Assembly: GCA_025201845.1 (NCBI GenBank)
Contig: MU604026.1
Coordinates: forward strand, 6,378 to 62,237
Direction: 5' to 3'
Source: Martensiomyces pterosporus
Taxonomy: Eukaryota; Kickxellomycota; Kickxellomycetes; Kickxellales; Kickxellaceae
DNA: 55,860 nucleotides
The notes beneath the pieces are model-generated. The model saw nothing but the letters and a program-made list of their open reading frames with translations. It searched no databases and was not told the DNA's origin. The translations under genes were made by a program, and so were the position numbers. The first letter of the stretch is position 1. Each line of letters begins with the position of its first letter. Of this stretch, positions 8,085 through 18,080 are shown one piece after another.

Positions 8085-11000
8085 ATGACTGCACAAACTA
8101 CTTCTGCAGTTGGTGCTGCTAGTGCCGTTGACAACCCCGATAATGGTGCGATTAGTGACTTTGACTTTGACTCCTCTGGCTCGCTCAGCAGCCTTGATTC
8201 CTTCTCGTCCGACAACTTCTCGGATGCGTCCAACATTGGTGATATCCTCGAGGACTTGGATAGCGCCTGCCTTTTTGAACCGCCTTCAGCTGTCGAACCC
8301 GCGAATATTCCTGGCGAACTAAGCAACTTGGAACCCCCTGCCAGTCCCCAACCCGTAGCAGCCCCTCCAAAGCGCAAGCGTGGGCGATCAAAGAAGACGG
8401 ATGCAGCAGGGAGCAGCAAGCTGCGGTCGTCGTCAGAAACTACCAAGTCTCTCGCTGCCACACTTAAAAGCGGGCGTGCTGCTTCCAGCAGATGCCCACG
8501 CACATTGCCCACTCCATCCGCCAAGGCTGAGAAAGTCGTGACTACTACCGGTGCATTTTTCACCCGCGCAACGCTACGGCAGCTAGGCGTTGCCAATTGC
8601 CCTGCTGGTCCTGCAACTAACGACTCCAGCGCTGTCGGCGTCGGCGGCCGTGTCAAGGTTCTTAGTCTCGACAAGAAATGGTACGCTGCCGTTATTCTGG
8701 TCATCAAGGCAGGCAAAGTCCTCATTCACTATCCTGGCTGGGACCACAGCTACAACGAGTGGATCCACCTTGACTCTAGGCGTTTGCAGTACAAGGGCAA
8801 GTTAGCATTGGGCGTAGGTGAATCAAGTGGTGTTTCATGCCTGGCCGACGGCTGGAGCGAAGGCAGTGACGTCGACATGGACTTTGACATTCAGCAGGCG
8901 ATCCAGGATGCGCTGAATATGGAGATGATGGTTGAAGATGGTGACGACCATCTTGTCGATATCAACCCTGATCTGGGTACGCCTCTGCCTGTGGAATCGG
9001 CTACTGCTATTGATCCGCAGTTGGCGGAGGATCAGCCGCGCCCGCGGGGACGGCCGCCCAGCACTAAAACCCGCAAAAGGGCTAACCGTACCAAGAAAAA
9101 GCCCAATCCCAAGTCCAAAGCGAACACCAGCAATCAAGCAGCCTCGCCCACCGCTACTCAGGGGTCTGTCGGTGCATGCGACAGTACGGAGGGCAAGGAG
9201 CCCGGTAATGCCGCTGTTGAAGCACCGCAAGTACCCAAGGAATTCAGAATACCCACCGTACGAGTGATCCGCGGAATCCACAACCCGTATGCAAAGTTTC
9301 CACGGCCAGAGGATATCCTTAGTTCCGACTCAGAGGATACCGGCACCCATGGCATGGCGGATGCGGACAGCTCTGCAGTGAAGACGCAGGATAGTGGCGA
9401 GGCGAGCAAAACCAATAGTGAGAACACCATCTGGCACCTTAATCGTGGACCCTATGTCACCACTGGTGCTTTCCTCACCCGCCGCACGGTCAAGTGTCTT
9501 GCACACAATGAATCTTTGGGAGGCATAATGCAGGACCATCATGGATATTACCCAGGCCAGCTAGTCGAGGTCATGAACGCAAACCGCACCTGGTACGTTG
9601 GACGAGTGATCTCCTACGCGGACAAAAAGTTTCTCGTGCACTACATGGACTGGGGCCACTCCCACAACGAGTGGCTGACCGCCGGGAGCAGACGGATGCG
9701 CCGATTATCTGACCGCCGGCCGGACATTGCAGAGACTGAAGAAGAGGCACGCAAGACATGCGCTACGCTTGTCGATGAGTACAACGCCTATATCGACGAG
9801 CTGGAAAGGAAGAAACAAGAGAAGGAGAAAGCAAGACAGAGAAGGAAACCGCCGCGCAAGCCCCCTGCCAACGCTCGCACCAACGAACTCGCAGCTGAAC
9901 CACTGGCTGGCAACAGCGAAAAGCAGGAGCAACCAGCTGGGGACGAGGGGGATTCGGATGTCTGTGCGGATGTGGAGCCCATTTCAGTAGAGAATGGGTA
10001 CTCTGCCATGCCGCAGCTGGCTCGCATCAAGGATTACACCAAAATATACCGCAAGTGCATGAAGATTGCTGCACGAGATCGTGACGGTCAGTGGTGGAAG
10101 GCGGAGATTGTCGAGGTGAAGTCGTTCCAGATTCGCGTACACTACACTGGCTTTTCCGAGCGCTGGGACGAGTGGATGGAGATGAACACCCAGCGCATTA
10201 TGTGCCAAGATGAAGGTTCTAGCGGTCCTGCAGATTCTCGGACTGGTTCTATCATCGAGGCAGGTAGTGGCACTGAGGGAGACCGCACAAGCACACTGCT
10301 GCTTTCGGGGCCAGAGGACCAGCGGCCTGCTGGCAGTCGCTCACACGACAGACAAGACAGCAATGCTGCACGTCCGGCCAAACGGCTAGGTCGTCCGCCT
10401 GGGCCAGAGACGCAGTCAGCCCCGCTATCCCTGAGACTGGCGCTAAAGTCGCTGATGAAGAACCATGAGATGTACGAACAGTGCCACCCGGAGGATGCTG
10501 GAGTATTCCGCCTGCCCAAGGAGCATATGACCACAAAGGATTACACCACGTTCCTCCAAATCGGCGACAAGGTGAGGATCAGAGATCGCGACAAGCAGTG
10601 GTACACCTGCACTATCATCAACGTCAGGCATGGGCATATCCGAGTCTGCTTTGACGGGCACCCAGAGGAGTACAACCAGTGGATAGCCTTCAACTCGGAC
10701 CGAATCAGGGTTCTGCGCGAGACCATCGAAGGTGGCAGGCGGCTAGAGAAGCTCGAGCGCGAGTCGCAGATTGCGCTGCGCAGAAAACGCGAGAAGATGC
10801 GTGCTAGAAAGCGCCAGAGATCACAAGCAGCCATGGCATCACTGGCCAAAATCGCAGAAAGCCTTGAATACATTGTGGATCAGTCCGAGGCGTTCATGGA
10901 TGCGGATTCTCAGGCGGGTGGACCAGCAGACGATGCTGTGGGCTCAAGCGACCCCGAAGATACAGCCCCTCTTTTGCAGCGGATGCTCAGGCAGGGGTCC

Positions 11001-14000
11001 GGTCCAGCAGACTCTATGCCTCTGATTGCCCGCCTATTCTTGCCCAAGTATCTGAGCAGCCAGTCGGCCCGGGAGGGTGCATGCAACGACTCTGCCACCT
11101 GGTTTGTGTACTGCAATCAGTGCAATGTCGTCATCCACACCTTCAGGTACTACTGCACAGCTTGCGAGAAGCCAAGCGACGGCTACGACTATGAGAGCTT
11201 TGACCTCTGTCTCATGTGCTTTTCCCAGCGCTTTCCGCACGACCACCCCCACCCACGGTTTTTGTTTGCGCGCAAGCCCATCGACGATGTGGAGAGCATC
11301 GTGAAGTTTACATCGAACGTGCTAAAGTCATATCACGGGAAGGAGCAAGCGCTGGATGGTCCCACACAAATAGTCGACCTGCTTGCTGGGCTTGTGGCAG
11401 CGTACGAGCCGGACAGCTTTGACATGAGCTACGATGCCGCCACTCAAAGGAACAGCCTGTGGAGAAAGCTGGCAATTGGGCTCCATGGCACGACAACAGC
11501 AACGACTTTCCAAACCAAATGCGCCGTCTTTGGTCGGATAGCCAGATTCTCCAGTCGCTCATACATATTGAACTCGATCGACACCGAAGACTCGGCTGAT
11601 GGCTCGGCTGACGGCGCTGACGGTCGCAGTGCCAAAACCGCATCGCAAAAGCTGGCTGAGTGTATTCCGCGATGCGCGTTCTGCGGAGACGAGGATCCCA
11701 ACGACAAGGAATTGGGAGGGTTTGCCAGCAGCCGGCCGTTCATTCTTACTTCTCACACAGAGGACGGCGCTGTTAAGCGGCGCCGCTTCTGGACGCACTA
11801 CGCGTGTGCCAAATACTCGCCCGAGGTTTTGGTGTCGGAAAGCGGCCAGTGGTACAACGTTGCGGCAGCGCTCAAGCGCGCTAGGACGATCAAGTGCGCA
11901 GGATGCAAGCAGCGCGGCGCGACAATTGGATGCTTCCACGACCGGTGCCAAAAGTCATACCACGTTGCGTGCACAGGGAAGCCCATCTCGTACTTCGAAG
12001 ACGGCTGCATCTTTTGGTGCAGGAGGCATGCTCGAGACGGCGCTCAGCCGAAGGGCAGAGATGGCGAGACACCTGGCAACAGCAAAGCGTACAGTGTCTC
12101 AAATGCCGCTCCTACGTGTGCAACGTGCAGCCGTGAGCTGGCTGGAGACCTGATGTGGATGGTGTGCTTGGAGTGCCCCTCTGAGCCATTGCAGCAATTC
12201 AACATTTGTCTGACATGCTACGAGTCCAAGGACGGCTTGGCTGGCCACCCACACAAGAAGCGCTGCTTCCGCGAGCACCTGTCGCACACAGGCGGCGTCA
12301 CTAGCACAGGCCAGTACATCGCAGACGGCGAAAGCCACGCAAGGGAGAAGGCAGGCAACCCAGGCTCTGCGCGGGCTTCCTGCTGCCACTACTGCCGCCG
12401 CACTCAGTCCCGTCGCTGGCGCAAGGGGTATGGCGGAGTTGTGATGTGCGAGCCCTGCTTCAAGGCAGCTCACACTCTGGACGGCACTCGCTTGAAGAAC
12501 GACAGTGGCTTGGCGTCGCTATGCGACCAGGATATCATCGACGACGACGGCGACACTTCCGGCCAGATGGAGGTCGTTGCCTTGAACCCATTTGGAAACA
12601 GTGCTGCGGCGATTCCTGACAGCCAGCACAGCGCCCTTGTGGAGGACTACACGCAAAATGTGTACTTTACTCGTGAGACCTGTGTGGCATCCAACCGTAT
12701 CGGTGCGCCGGCAGCCAGCCAGCAGCCCCTGGGGCAGCTTAGCTCGTATGGACCAACAGACAGCATGCTGTTCACCCTCATCGTGGACTCGTCGTACTTT
12801 GACATACCGGGGCGTGCGCCTCGCTGGGGGTCACATTCGGGCACCGACTACCATGGAACATGGCTGCCTCAGACAGTCCGCAGAGCTTTGCTGAGATACA
12901 CTAGGCGCGGGGAGCGCGTGCTGTCAAATTTCCTTGGACGTGGCACAGATGCCATAGAGTGCTTCATGCTGAGCCGCAAATGCATCGGCGTCGACATCAA
13001 CCCATCTGCAGTGTCTCTGTCGCAGCGCAACTGCTCCTTCACCATTCTGCCTGATTCGGACATGAGCGTCGAGTACCGCCCGGTCATCATGCAAGGCGAC
13101 TCGCGCAACCTATGCTCGGAGTCGTGGCCTGGGGCGCCGTACTTTGCTGAGCCCGAGAGCTACGACCATGTTCTGTCCCATCCGCCGTATAAGGACTGCG
13201 TTCTGTACAGCACCAACATTGAGGGCGACCTCAGCAGGTTCCCTGGCCCCGAAGAGTTCCAAAAGGAGATGCGCCAGGTGATTGCCGATAGCTGGCGACT
13301 GCTGAAGACCGGTCGGCATCTGACATTGGGGATCGGCGATAACCGCGCCGAGTGCTTCTACATCCCCGTGAGCTACCAGCTGATCAGGAACTATATCAAC
13401 TGTGGGTTCGAGTTGGATGAGCTTATTGTCAAGCGCCAGCGGTATTGCCAGGCATTTGGGCTGGGCACATATCTGTGTGTGCAGTTCGATTTCTTGATGT
13501 TTACACACGAGTTTATCGCTACGTTGCGCAAGGTTCCAAAGGACAAGGTCAACACCATGTACCTGACCGCCAAGCAATACGAGGAGGATGCACGCCTGGG
13601 CTTCCATTGCCCCCAGAATGCTGCGGATGGCGGACCTGGATCTGGAGGCACCTCGAATATGGAGGACAAATACCGGGTAGAAATTAAGGGCAGGGTGCTG
13701 CGTGCAGTGCCAGCATCGCCCATCGAAAGAAACAGCGTTGTGATGGGGAGTGTCTGGACATTCGAGCCACATGCAGTGCACTCGTTCCCACAGCTGTGCA
13801 TGTCAAGAATGGTTGAGCGGTTCGGTAGAGACAACTCCAACTGGGAGCACATTGATGTCCAGCTATCCTGCCCAGCCAGCAGCAAGAGCATGAGCATGAG
13901 CAAGGAGCATGAGAATGGCGACCAGAGAAGGGAGTGGCGTAGCCTCCGAGATAGCGGGAACGGCAGTGAGAGCGCGAGTGCCAGCAGCGACGGCCAGAGT

Positions 14001-14621
14001 GAGTCGGACTCGGAGCACTCTGCATCGGATTCAGACCACAATCCGCAGAGCTCTCTGATTGCTGACTACGAGCGGGAGCGCCTGCGGCAGATTCAGCGCA
14101 ACCGCGAGGAGCTCCTGCAGCTGGGGCTAGTCTCTGAGCTGGGCGAGGACACCACGGACATTGCGCATTACCGAAAGATGATCGTTCTGCCACCAAAGCA
14201 GCCGATCCCGGAGACGCCGCTGGGGCTGGTGGTTGTGCCCCACATCCCAGAGACGCAGTTTCTGCGTGGCCACGTGGAGTCCTACCGCCAAGCGCTGGTG
14301 CAGATCACGCACGATGTCAGCCACCGGCTGTCTCCTTCCGGGTTGCTTGTCATTGGCATCCAGGATGTGCGCGACGAGCACGGCAAGCTGTGGCCGCTTG
14401 GGATGCTTGTTCTGGAGGATGTGCAGAGTGCAGTGGGCGAGATACGCCTGAGACTGAAGGAGTTCGTTGTTGTTGTTGAGCAGGGGCATGCGAGGAAGCG
14501 TGACGACGTGGTTAGCCGCGAGAGCTTTGCAGATGAGCCGTGTGTTGTTGGAAGCGACAGCACCGATGTGCACATACCCATCGTTCATGCATACTACTTG
14601 GTGTTTATGAAGCTCAAGTGA
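8085..14621 (+). CDS. Tudor/ZZ/PHD chromatin reader fused to a DNA N4/N6-methylase domain
   Basis: 2178 residues in one exon. Four Tudor/chromo-barrel repeats lie at about 187-236, 491-541, 656-706 and 827-877; each has the pattern W(Y/W) ... (I/V)RVHY or equivalent ... (N/D)(E/Q)W. A basic helix follows, then a ZZ-like finger (about 1009-1061), an extended PHD (about 1197-1317, with CAFCGDED, HYACAKYSPEV and CAGCKQRGATIGC), a second ZZ-like finger (about 1345-1400) and a GATA-like CxxC...WR...CxxC finger (about 1433-1463). The segment at about 1572-1820 matches prokaryotic DNA N4/N6-methylases: YHGTWLP, the SAM-binding FLGRGT at 1616-1621, GVDINPSAV, the catalytic-type LSHPPY (HPPY 1699-1702), and GIGDNR. 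A Ser/acidic linker and a further methylase-like segment (about 2005-2178) end the protein. It is presumably nuclear. Methylation of DNA at marked chromatin is inferred; the target base (N4-C or N6-A) is not decidable from HPPY. The start at 8085 is the first ATG in frame. Confidence 0.85.
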   Translation: MTAQTTSAVGAASAVDNPDNGAISDFDFDSSGSLSSLDSFSSDNFSDASNIGDILEDLDSACLFEPPSAVEPANIPGELSNLEPPASPQPVAAPPKRKRGRSKKTDAAGSSKLRSSSETTKSLAATLKSGRAASSRCPRTLPTPSAKAEKVVTTTGAFFTRATLRQLGVANCPAGPATNDSSAVGVGGRVKVLSLDKKWYAAVILVIKAGKVLIHYPGWDHSYNEWIHLDSRRLQYKGKLALGVGESSGVSCLADGWSEGSDVDMDFDIQQAIQDALNMEMMVEDGDDHLVDINPDLGTPLPVESATAIDPQLAEDQPRPRGRPPSTKTRKRANRTKKKPNPKSKANTSNQAASPTATQGSVGACDSTEGKEPGNAAVEAPQVPKEFRIPTVRVIRGIHNPYAKFPRPEDILSSDSEDTGTHGMADADSSAVKTQDSGEASKTNSENTIWHLNRGPYVTTGAFLTRRTVKCLAHNESLGGIMQDHHGYYPGQLVEVMNANRTWYVGRVISYADKKFLVHYMDWGHSHNEWLTAGSRRMRRLSDRRPDIAETEEEARKTCATLVDEYNAYIDELERKKQEKEKARQRRKPPRKPPANARTNELAAEPLAGNSEKQEQPAGDEGDSDVCADVEPISVENGYSAMPQLARIKDYTKIYRKCMKIAARDRDGQWWKAEIVEVKSFQIRVHYTGFSERWDEWMEMNTQRIMCQDEGSSGPADSRTGSIIEAGSGTEGDRTSTLLLSGPEDQRPAGSRSHDRQDSNAARPAKRLGRPPGPETQSAPLSLRLALKSLMKNHEMYEQCHPEDAGVFRLPKEHMTTKDYTTFLQIGDKVRIRDRDKQWYTCTIINVRHGHIRVCFDGHPEEYNQWIAFNSDRIRVLRETIEGGRRLEKLERESQIALRRKREKMRARKRQRSQAAMASLAKIAESLEYIVDQSEAFMDADSQAGGPADDAVGSSDPEDTAPLLQRMLRQGSGPADSMPLIARLFLPKYLSSQSAREGACNDSATWFVYCNQCNVVIHTFRYYCTACEKPSDGYDYESFDLCLMCFSQRFPHDHPHPRFLFARKPIDDVESIVKFTSNVLKSYHGKEQALDGPTQIVDLLAGLVAAYEPDSFDMSYDAATQRNSLWRKLAIGLHGTTTATTFQTKCAVFGRIARFSSRSYILNSIDTEDSADGSADGADGRSAKTASQKLAECIPRCAFCGDEDPNDKELGGFASSRPFILTSHTEDGAVKRRRFWTHYACAKYSPEVLVSESGQWYNVAAALKRARTIKCAGCKQRGATIGCFHDRCQKSYHVACTGKPISYFEDGCIFWCRRHARDGAQPKGRDGETPGNSKAYSVSNAAPTCATCSRELAGDLMWMVCLECPSEPLQQFNICLTCYESKDGLAGHPHKKRCFREHLSHTGGVTSTGQYIADGESHAREKAGNPGSARASCCHYCRRTQSRRWRKGYGGVVMCEPCFKAAHTLDGTRLKNDSGLASLCDQDIIDDDGDTSGQMEVVALNPFGNSAAAIPDSQHSALVEDYTQNVYFTRETCVASNRIGAPAASQQPLGQLSSYGPTDSMLFTLIVDSSYFDIPGRAPRWGSHSGTDYHGTWLPQTVRRALLRYTRRGERVLSNFLGRGTDAIECFMLSRKCIGVDINPSAVSLSQRNCSFTILPDSDMSVEYRPVIMQGDSRNLCSESWPGAPYFAEPESYDHVLSHPPYKDCVLYSTNIEGDLSRFPGPEEFQKEMRQVIADSWRLLKTGRHLTLGIGDNRAECFYIPVSYQLIRNYINCGFELDELIVKRQRYCQAFGLGTYLCVQFDFLMFTHEFIATLRKVPKDKVNTMYLTAKQYEEDARLGFHCPQNAADGGPGSGGTSNMEDKYRVEIKGRVLRAVPASPIERNSVVMGSVWTFEPHAVHSFPQLCMSRMVERFGRDNSNWEHIDVQLSCPASSKSMSMSKEHENGDQRREWRSLRDSGNGSESASASSDGQSESDSEHSASDSDHNPQSSLIADYERERLRQIQRNREELLQLGLVSELGEDTTDIAHYRKMIVLPPKQPIPETPLGLVVVPHIPETQFLRGHVESYRQALVQITHDVSHRLSPSGLLVIGIQDVRDEHGKLWPLGMLVLEDVQSAVGEIRLRLKEFVVVVEQGHARKRDDVVSRESFADEPCVVGSDSTDVHIPIVHAYYLVFMKLK

Positions 14622-14771
14622 TCTTGAGACGTCGCCATGTTTGCCGCGTGGCCATTATTGATAATATTAAACAGGCATCAAGGATAGACAAATGCCGGTA
14701 GCGGGCAGGAGCGAGGGAAAGCAGCGGAGATTACAAGCAGAAAATGAATAAACGAAGGGTGAGCTGGCACA

Positions 14772-15710
14772 TCACGTAGCCTCGCTGAAGTAGTGGTCTG
14801 AGAACTCGCGGCGAATGCGTTTCAAGAAACCAAAAAAGTCTCTGCTCATATTGAGCCAGTCCACATGCGCTTGCAGATTGGCAAGCTCCGGATTGCACTT
14901 TGCAACCTTGTACTCGCGCTGCGACAAGTCCACAGCTATCGAAAACGGGCGCAGCGGCTCGGAAAGCGAGATTTGAGTAAAGACAAAGGTCAAAAGGTCC
15001 TTTTGGCCGCCAACTATTGATATGCCCATCTTTTCCTCGAAGAACTCTAGCTCGGGCCTGTTATTCGCCGCCTGCGCGTCAAGAACCAGCTTCTTCTCCG
15101 CAATGGCTTCCTGGCGGCGCCTGAGCTCCAGCTCCAATTTGGACTTGCCCTTGGCCAGCGTACTGGTTTCATCCTGCGCCTGGCGCTGCTTGCTCTGCAG
15201 ACTGCTGATGGTCTTTGAGAGCGCATCTTCTTCGCCCAAGTCCGACTTGAGTGCCGACAGAATTGTGCTGTTTTCCTTCTCAAGTGACTCCATGTCAGCG
15301 CTCATCCGAGTCTGCCGTTCGGCGCATTCAGCCACTTGGCGGTCGTGGTCAGTCTTGCGCTCACGAACCAGCCGCTTGAGCTCCTGCACCATCTCGTCCA
15401 CGCGCTTCGTGAACTCCTCGTTCTGCCTCTTATCCTCGTCCCGCTGGAGCCACACGCGTGGTGGGTCATATTCTTCGCTGGTGGAGACGACGGCTGCGGC
15501 AACTGTGGTGGCTGAGAGCTCGTCTGTGATCTCCTCGGGAAGCTCCTCGCCCAGCGGGCCGCCCTTGCCACCTGCGTATGCAGACTCAAGCATGCGCCCA
15601 ATTTTGATTGACGCCGGACTGTTGAATGCCGGCAGGACGTGGTCGCGGCGACCGGGCGTCAGCGGCCGGCGGCGGGGAGTGGAGAACCCCGGGAATGCTG
15701 GGGCGCTCAT
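14772..15710 (-). CDS. SPC25: Kinetochore Ndc80-complex subunit Spc25
   Basis: 312 residues, no intron. Spc25 pairs with Spc24 in the Ndc80 complex, which joins kinetochores to microtubules. The N-terminal 90 residues are disordered and start MSAPAFPGFSTPRRRPLTPGR, with Pro-directed phosphorylation possibilities. A long coiled coil (about 95-225) follows, and then the globular Spc25 domain (about 232-312): ELEFFEEKMGISIVGGQKD, LLTFVFTQI, a PFSIAVDLSQREYKV strand pair and RDFFGFLKRIRREF. An in-frame ATG 31 codons upstream (15803) gives a less plausible N-terminus and was not used. It is longer than animal or yeast Spc25 (about 220) because of the N-terminal extension. It is convergent with the Tudor-methylase gene, 150 bp apart. 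Confidence 0.85.
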   Translation of the reverse strand: MSAPAFPGFSTPRRRPLTPGRRDHVLPAFNSPASIKIGRMLESAYAGGKGGPLGEELPEEITDELSATTVAAAVVSTSEEYDPPRVWLQRDEDKRQNEEFTKRVDEMVQELKRLVRERKTDHDRQVAECAERQTRMSADMESLEKENSTILSALKSDLGEEDALSKTISSLQSKQRQAQDETSTLAKGKSKLELELRRRQEAIAEKKLVLDAQAANNRPELEFFEEKMGISIVGGQKDLLTFVFTQISLSEPLRPFSIAVDLSQREYKVAKCNPELANLQAHVDWLNMSRDFFGFLKRIRREFSDHYFSEAT

Positions 15711-16061
15711 TGTCGTGTCGATTATTAGAAGCTCAAATATAAACAGGTCGGGAAGAGTGACGCCAGGGACTGGAGCGTGTCTGCACTTGTTTTCTGTTTG
15801 CATAACATCAAGTTTAAGGTAAACAATGGCGCTGCAGACTGGCAGCTGATTAGATGCAGCTGATCAGGGAATTTCGTGATGAGACGGCACCGATTTATGC
15901 AGTCTCTGCATTTGCCAAAGGGGCGTGCTGTTGGGGATGGAGAAAGGACAGCGGCGTGCCCGAACCCGGGGCCGCGCTGATGTGCACCGACGCCTGGCGG
16001 TTGTCCGTAGGCCTGCGGTGGTGCGCTTATTCCTTTGGGGGGGAGCTGTACGGATCGTGCT

Positions 16062-16084
16062 GATAACCGGATGCAAGGGTTATC
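16062..16084. repeat. Inverted repeat containing GATA motifs
   Basis: GATAACC (16062-16068) and GGTTATC (16078-16084) are perfect inverted copies separated by 9 bp. With CTATCAG and CGATAA just downstream, they give at least four GATA-type motifs within about 50 bp. The site is 350 bp upstream of SPC25 and could be a GATA-factor target; there is no functional evidence. Confidence 0.45.
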
Positions 16085-18080
16085 GTGGCTCCTATCAGCG
16101 ATCGATAATTGCACTTGCACTCGCTGGCACATGAATCGCTTTGGCTTTTGCGACACAGCAGTCGCTGTGGACATCCCTCAGCTGCATTTCGAGGGATGCT
16201 GCTGCATTTGGTTGGAATTCAAGCAGGTGCGCAATGCGCGCAAGTGGCGAATGGCTGAATGCTCTTGCTCTGCTATGTATTCAGCTGGTTTGCAACATCC
16301 ATTTATCTCGTGTTGACATTTCCTGGGAGAAGCTTCTTGCTGAGCTCACTCCCTCCAATGGCTGTCCACACAAGCAGCACATGTCTGGAACAACAAAGCT
16401 GCTGGGATGTTCGAGAAAGGGGCATGCCATTGTCTCAGCACTAGTCCAGAAAGCGACGGGGCCTAAAGAGAACATTCGGCTAATATGGTGGACACAGCGT
16501 GCAATTGTTGGTACAAGAAGCAAAGAAACGAGGCACGCTTCGAATGCCCAACAGATCCCAGCCACTGCAATTTTTCGAACCACATATTACTATTTTTAAA
16601 TAGGGGCTCAAGGAAGGTCAAGGTTCCAGGCGAGCGGCCTGATGGCATTGTCGCTTCCCTGTATGAATTCAGAGCATTCCGCGCCGCCGTTGCCGTCGAC
16701 AAAATACGGGTATTTCTGACTGCTTGATTGCCTGGGCTGAATAGTGACTTGAGACGTAGATAGCAGTCAGGACGCATGTGACAGCATGGACAGAGCGGCC
16801 GCTGCGAGTTAGGCAGGAGAGGACAGTCGCCGCTGCTGCCATTGTGTTGGTGTGCGTCCGTAACGGAACTGAATCAGGGTGTGCATTGTCGTATGTGCGG
16901 AGGGACCACCGGTGGATAGGCGGTGGCGGGGGATCGACTTGACCAGGCAGCCAGGTTGCATCGCATAGATTGAAAAAAGCCAGCGCTGTAGTAGCAAGGC
17001 TGTCAGCTGGCAATGACTGGAAGCCACAGGCGATCGGCAGCCAAGATGGCATATGCGCTTTAACCATGTCTCAAATGGCAGACATGTCCAATGGAGCAAA
17101 ACTCCCCGGCCAGCCCCACCACGAAGAAAATTATAATCCGATCGGCAGTGGTTGATGCGTGAGTATTATCCCTACTTTATTTACCGTTTACATGCTGGCG
17201 CCAAGCACCCAAAAACGATTGGCAGGCTTGGAAAGCAGCTGCAGCAAAGTCATTGGCAGAATTCAGACAATTGAAACTGAAAAATACGGGGTAGGCTGAA
17301 ACCAGGGGTAGGATTGTCGCTCTGCCTGGCTCGGAATTCGAAATGTTCAGCAAAAAGCAAAAACAGTAAATAAAGGTGCATGCCCACGGTTGTGTGTTGT
17401 CTACCTCCAGGTGCGTGAGACCGATGCTTGCCCTGGTGCAGACGGATGTGCACCAGTACAAGCTAATGGCGACCCGCGAAAATGCAGCACGCGAAAACGG
17501 CCAGCTGAGAGGGCACACCGCTTGGGTTTAGCAGTCACTACACAGCGGCCACCAGCACTTTGCATGCAAGGCCGAGCACTCCGAGTGGTCATTCTATGCG
17601 TATGCCAGGCTATCTGCATCATGAAAGCCGTGCCATTGATGCTTCCGGCGACATGTCACGATGGGGCACATGCATGCAGCCAGTAAAATTGACCAAATCT
17701 CCTGACATCCCGCCCATCGTTCCATCTATTTGCGATAGGGGGTAGATAAAGCACAGGCAGCTCGCTGGGATGGCTATACCTATTGCCCGATGCAAGAAAA
17801 CAATCGCCAGGCAGAAAAGATCGTTTGTTCGAGACGTCGACACCCCCTTGCCGCAGCACGCCTTAGCGACACCGACCAGCCAGGAGAGATGGCCTGGAAG
17901 AAGAGGGCATGGTGGTGGCTGGAGCTGGCTGCGCGGATGTCCACTGGTCCGTGTGCTGCAAGCGTGCCGCTCTTGTCCGCAATGCCTGCTTCTGCTGTGT
18001 GATCCACGCCATGATCCCTAGATACTGACAAGTGACTGCTTTTCCAGTGCTCCTGCTGCTGCTTCCAATAGCCGCACGGT

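Noticed and set aside
16583..16605. CTATTTTTAAATAGG as a TATA box for a gene near 16.6 kb
   Set aside because: It is a near-palindromic A/T stretch with no downstream coding sequence on either strand.
17340..17860. Possible tRNA-like sequence (GTTCGAGAC near 17840)
   Set aside because: No matching A box or acceptor-stem pairing at the correct distance.
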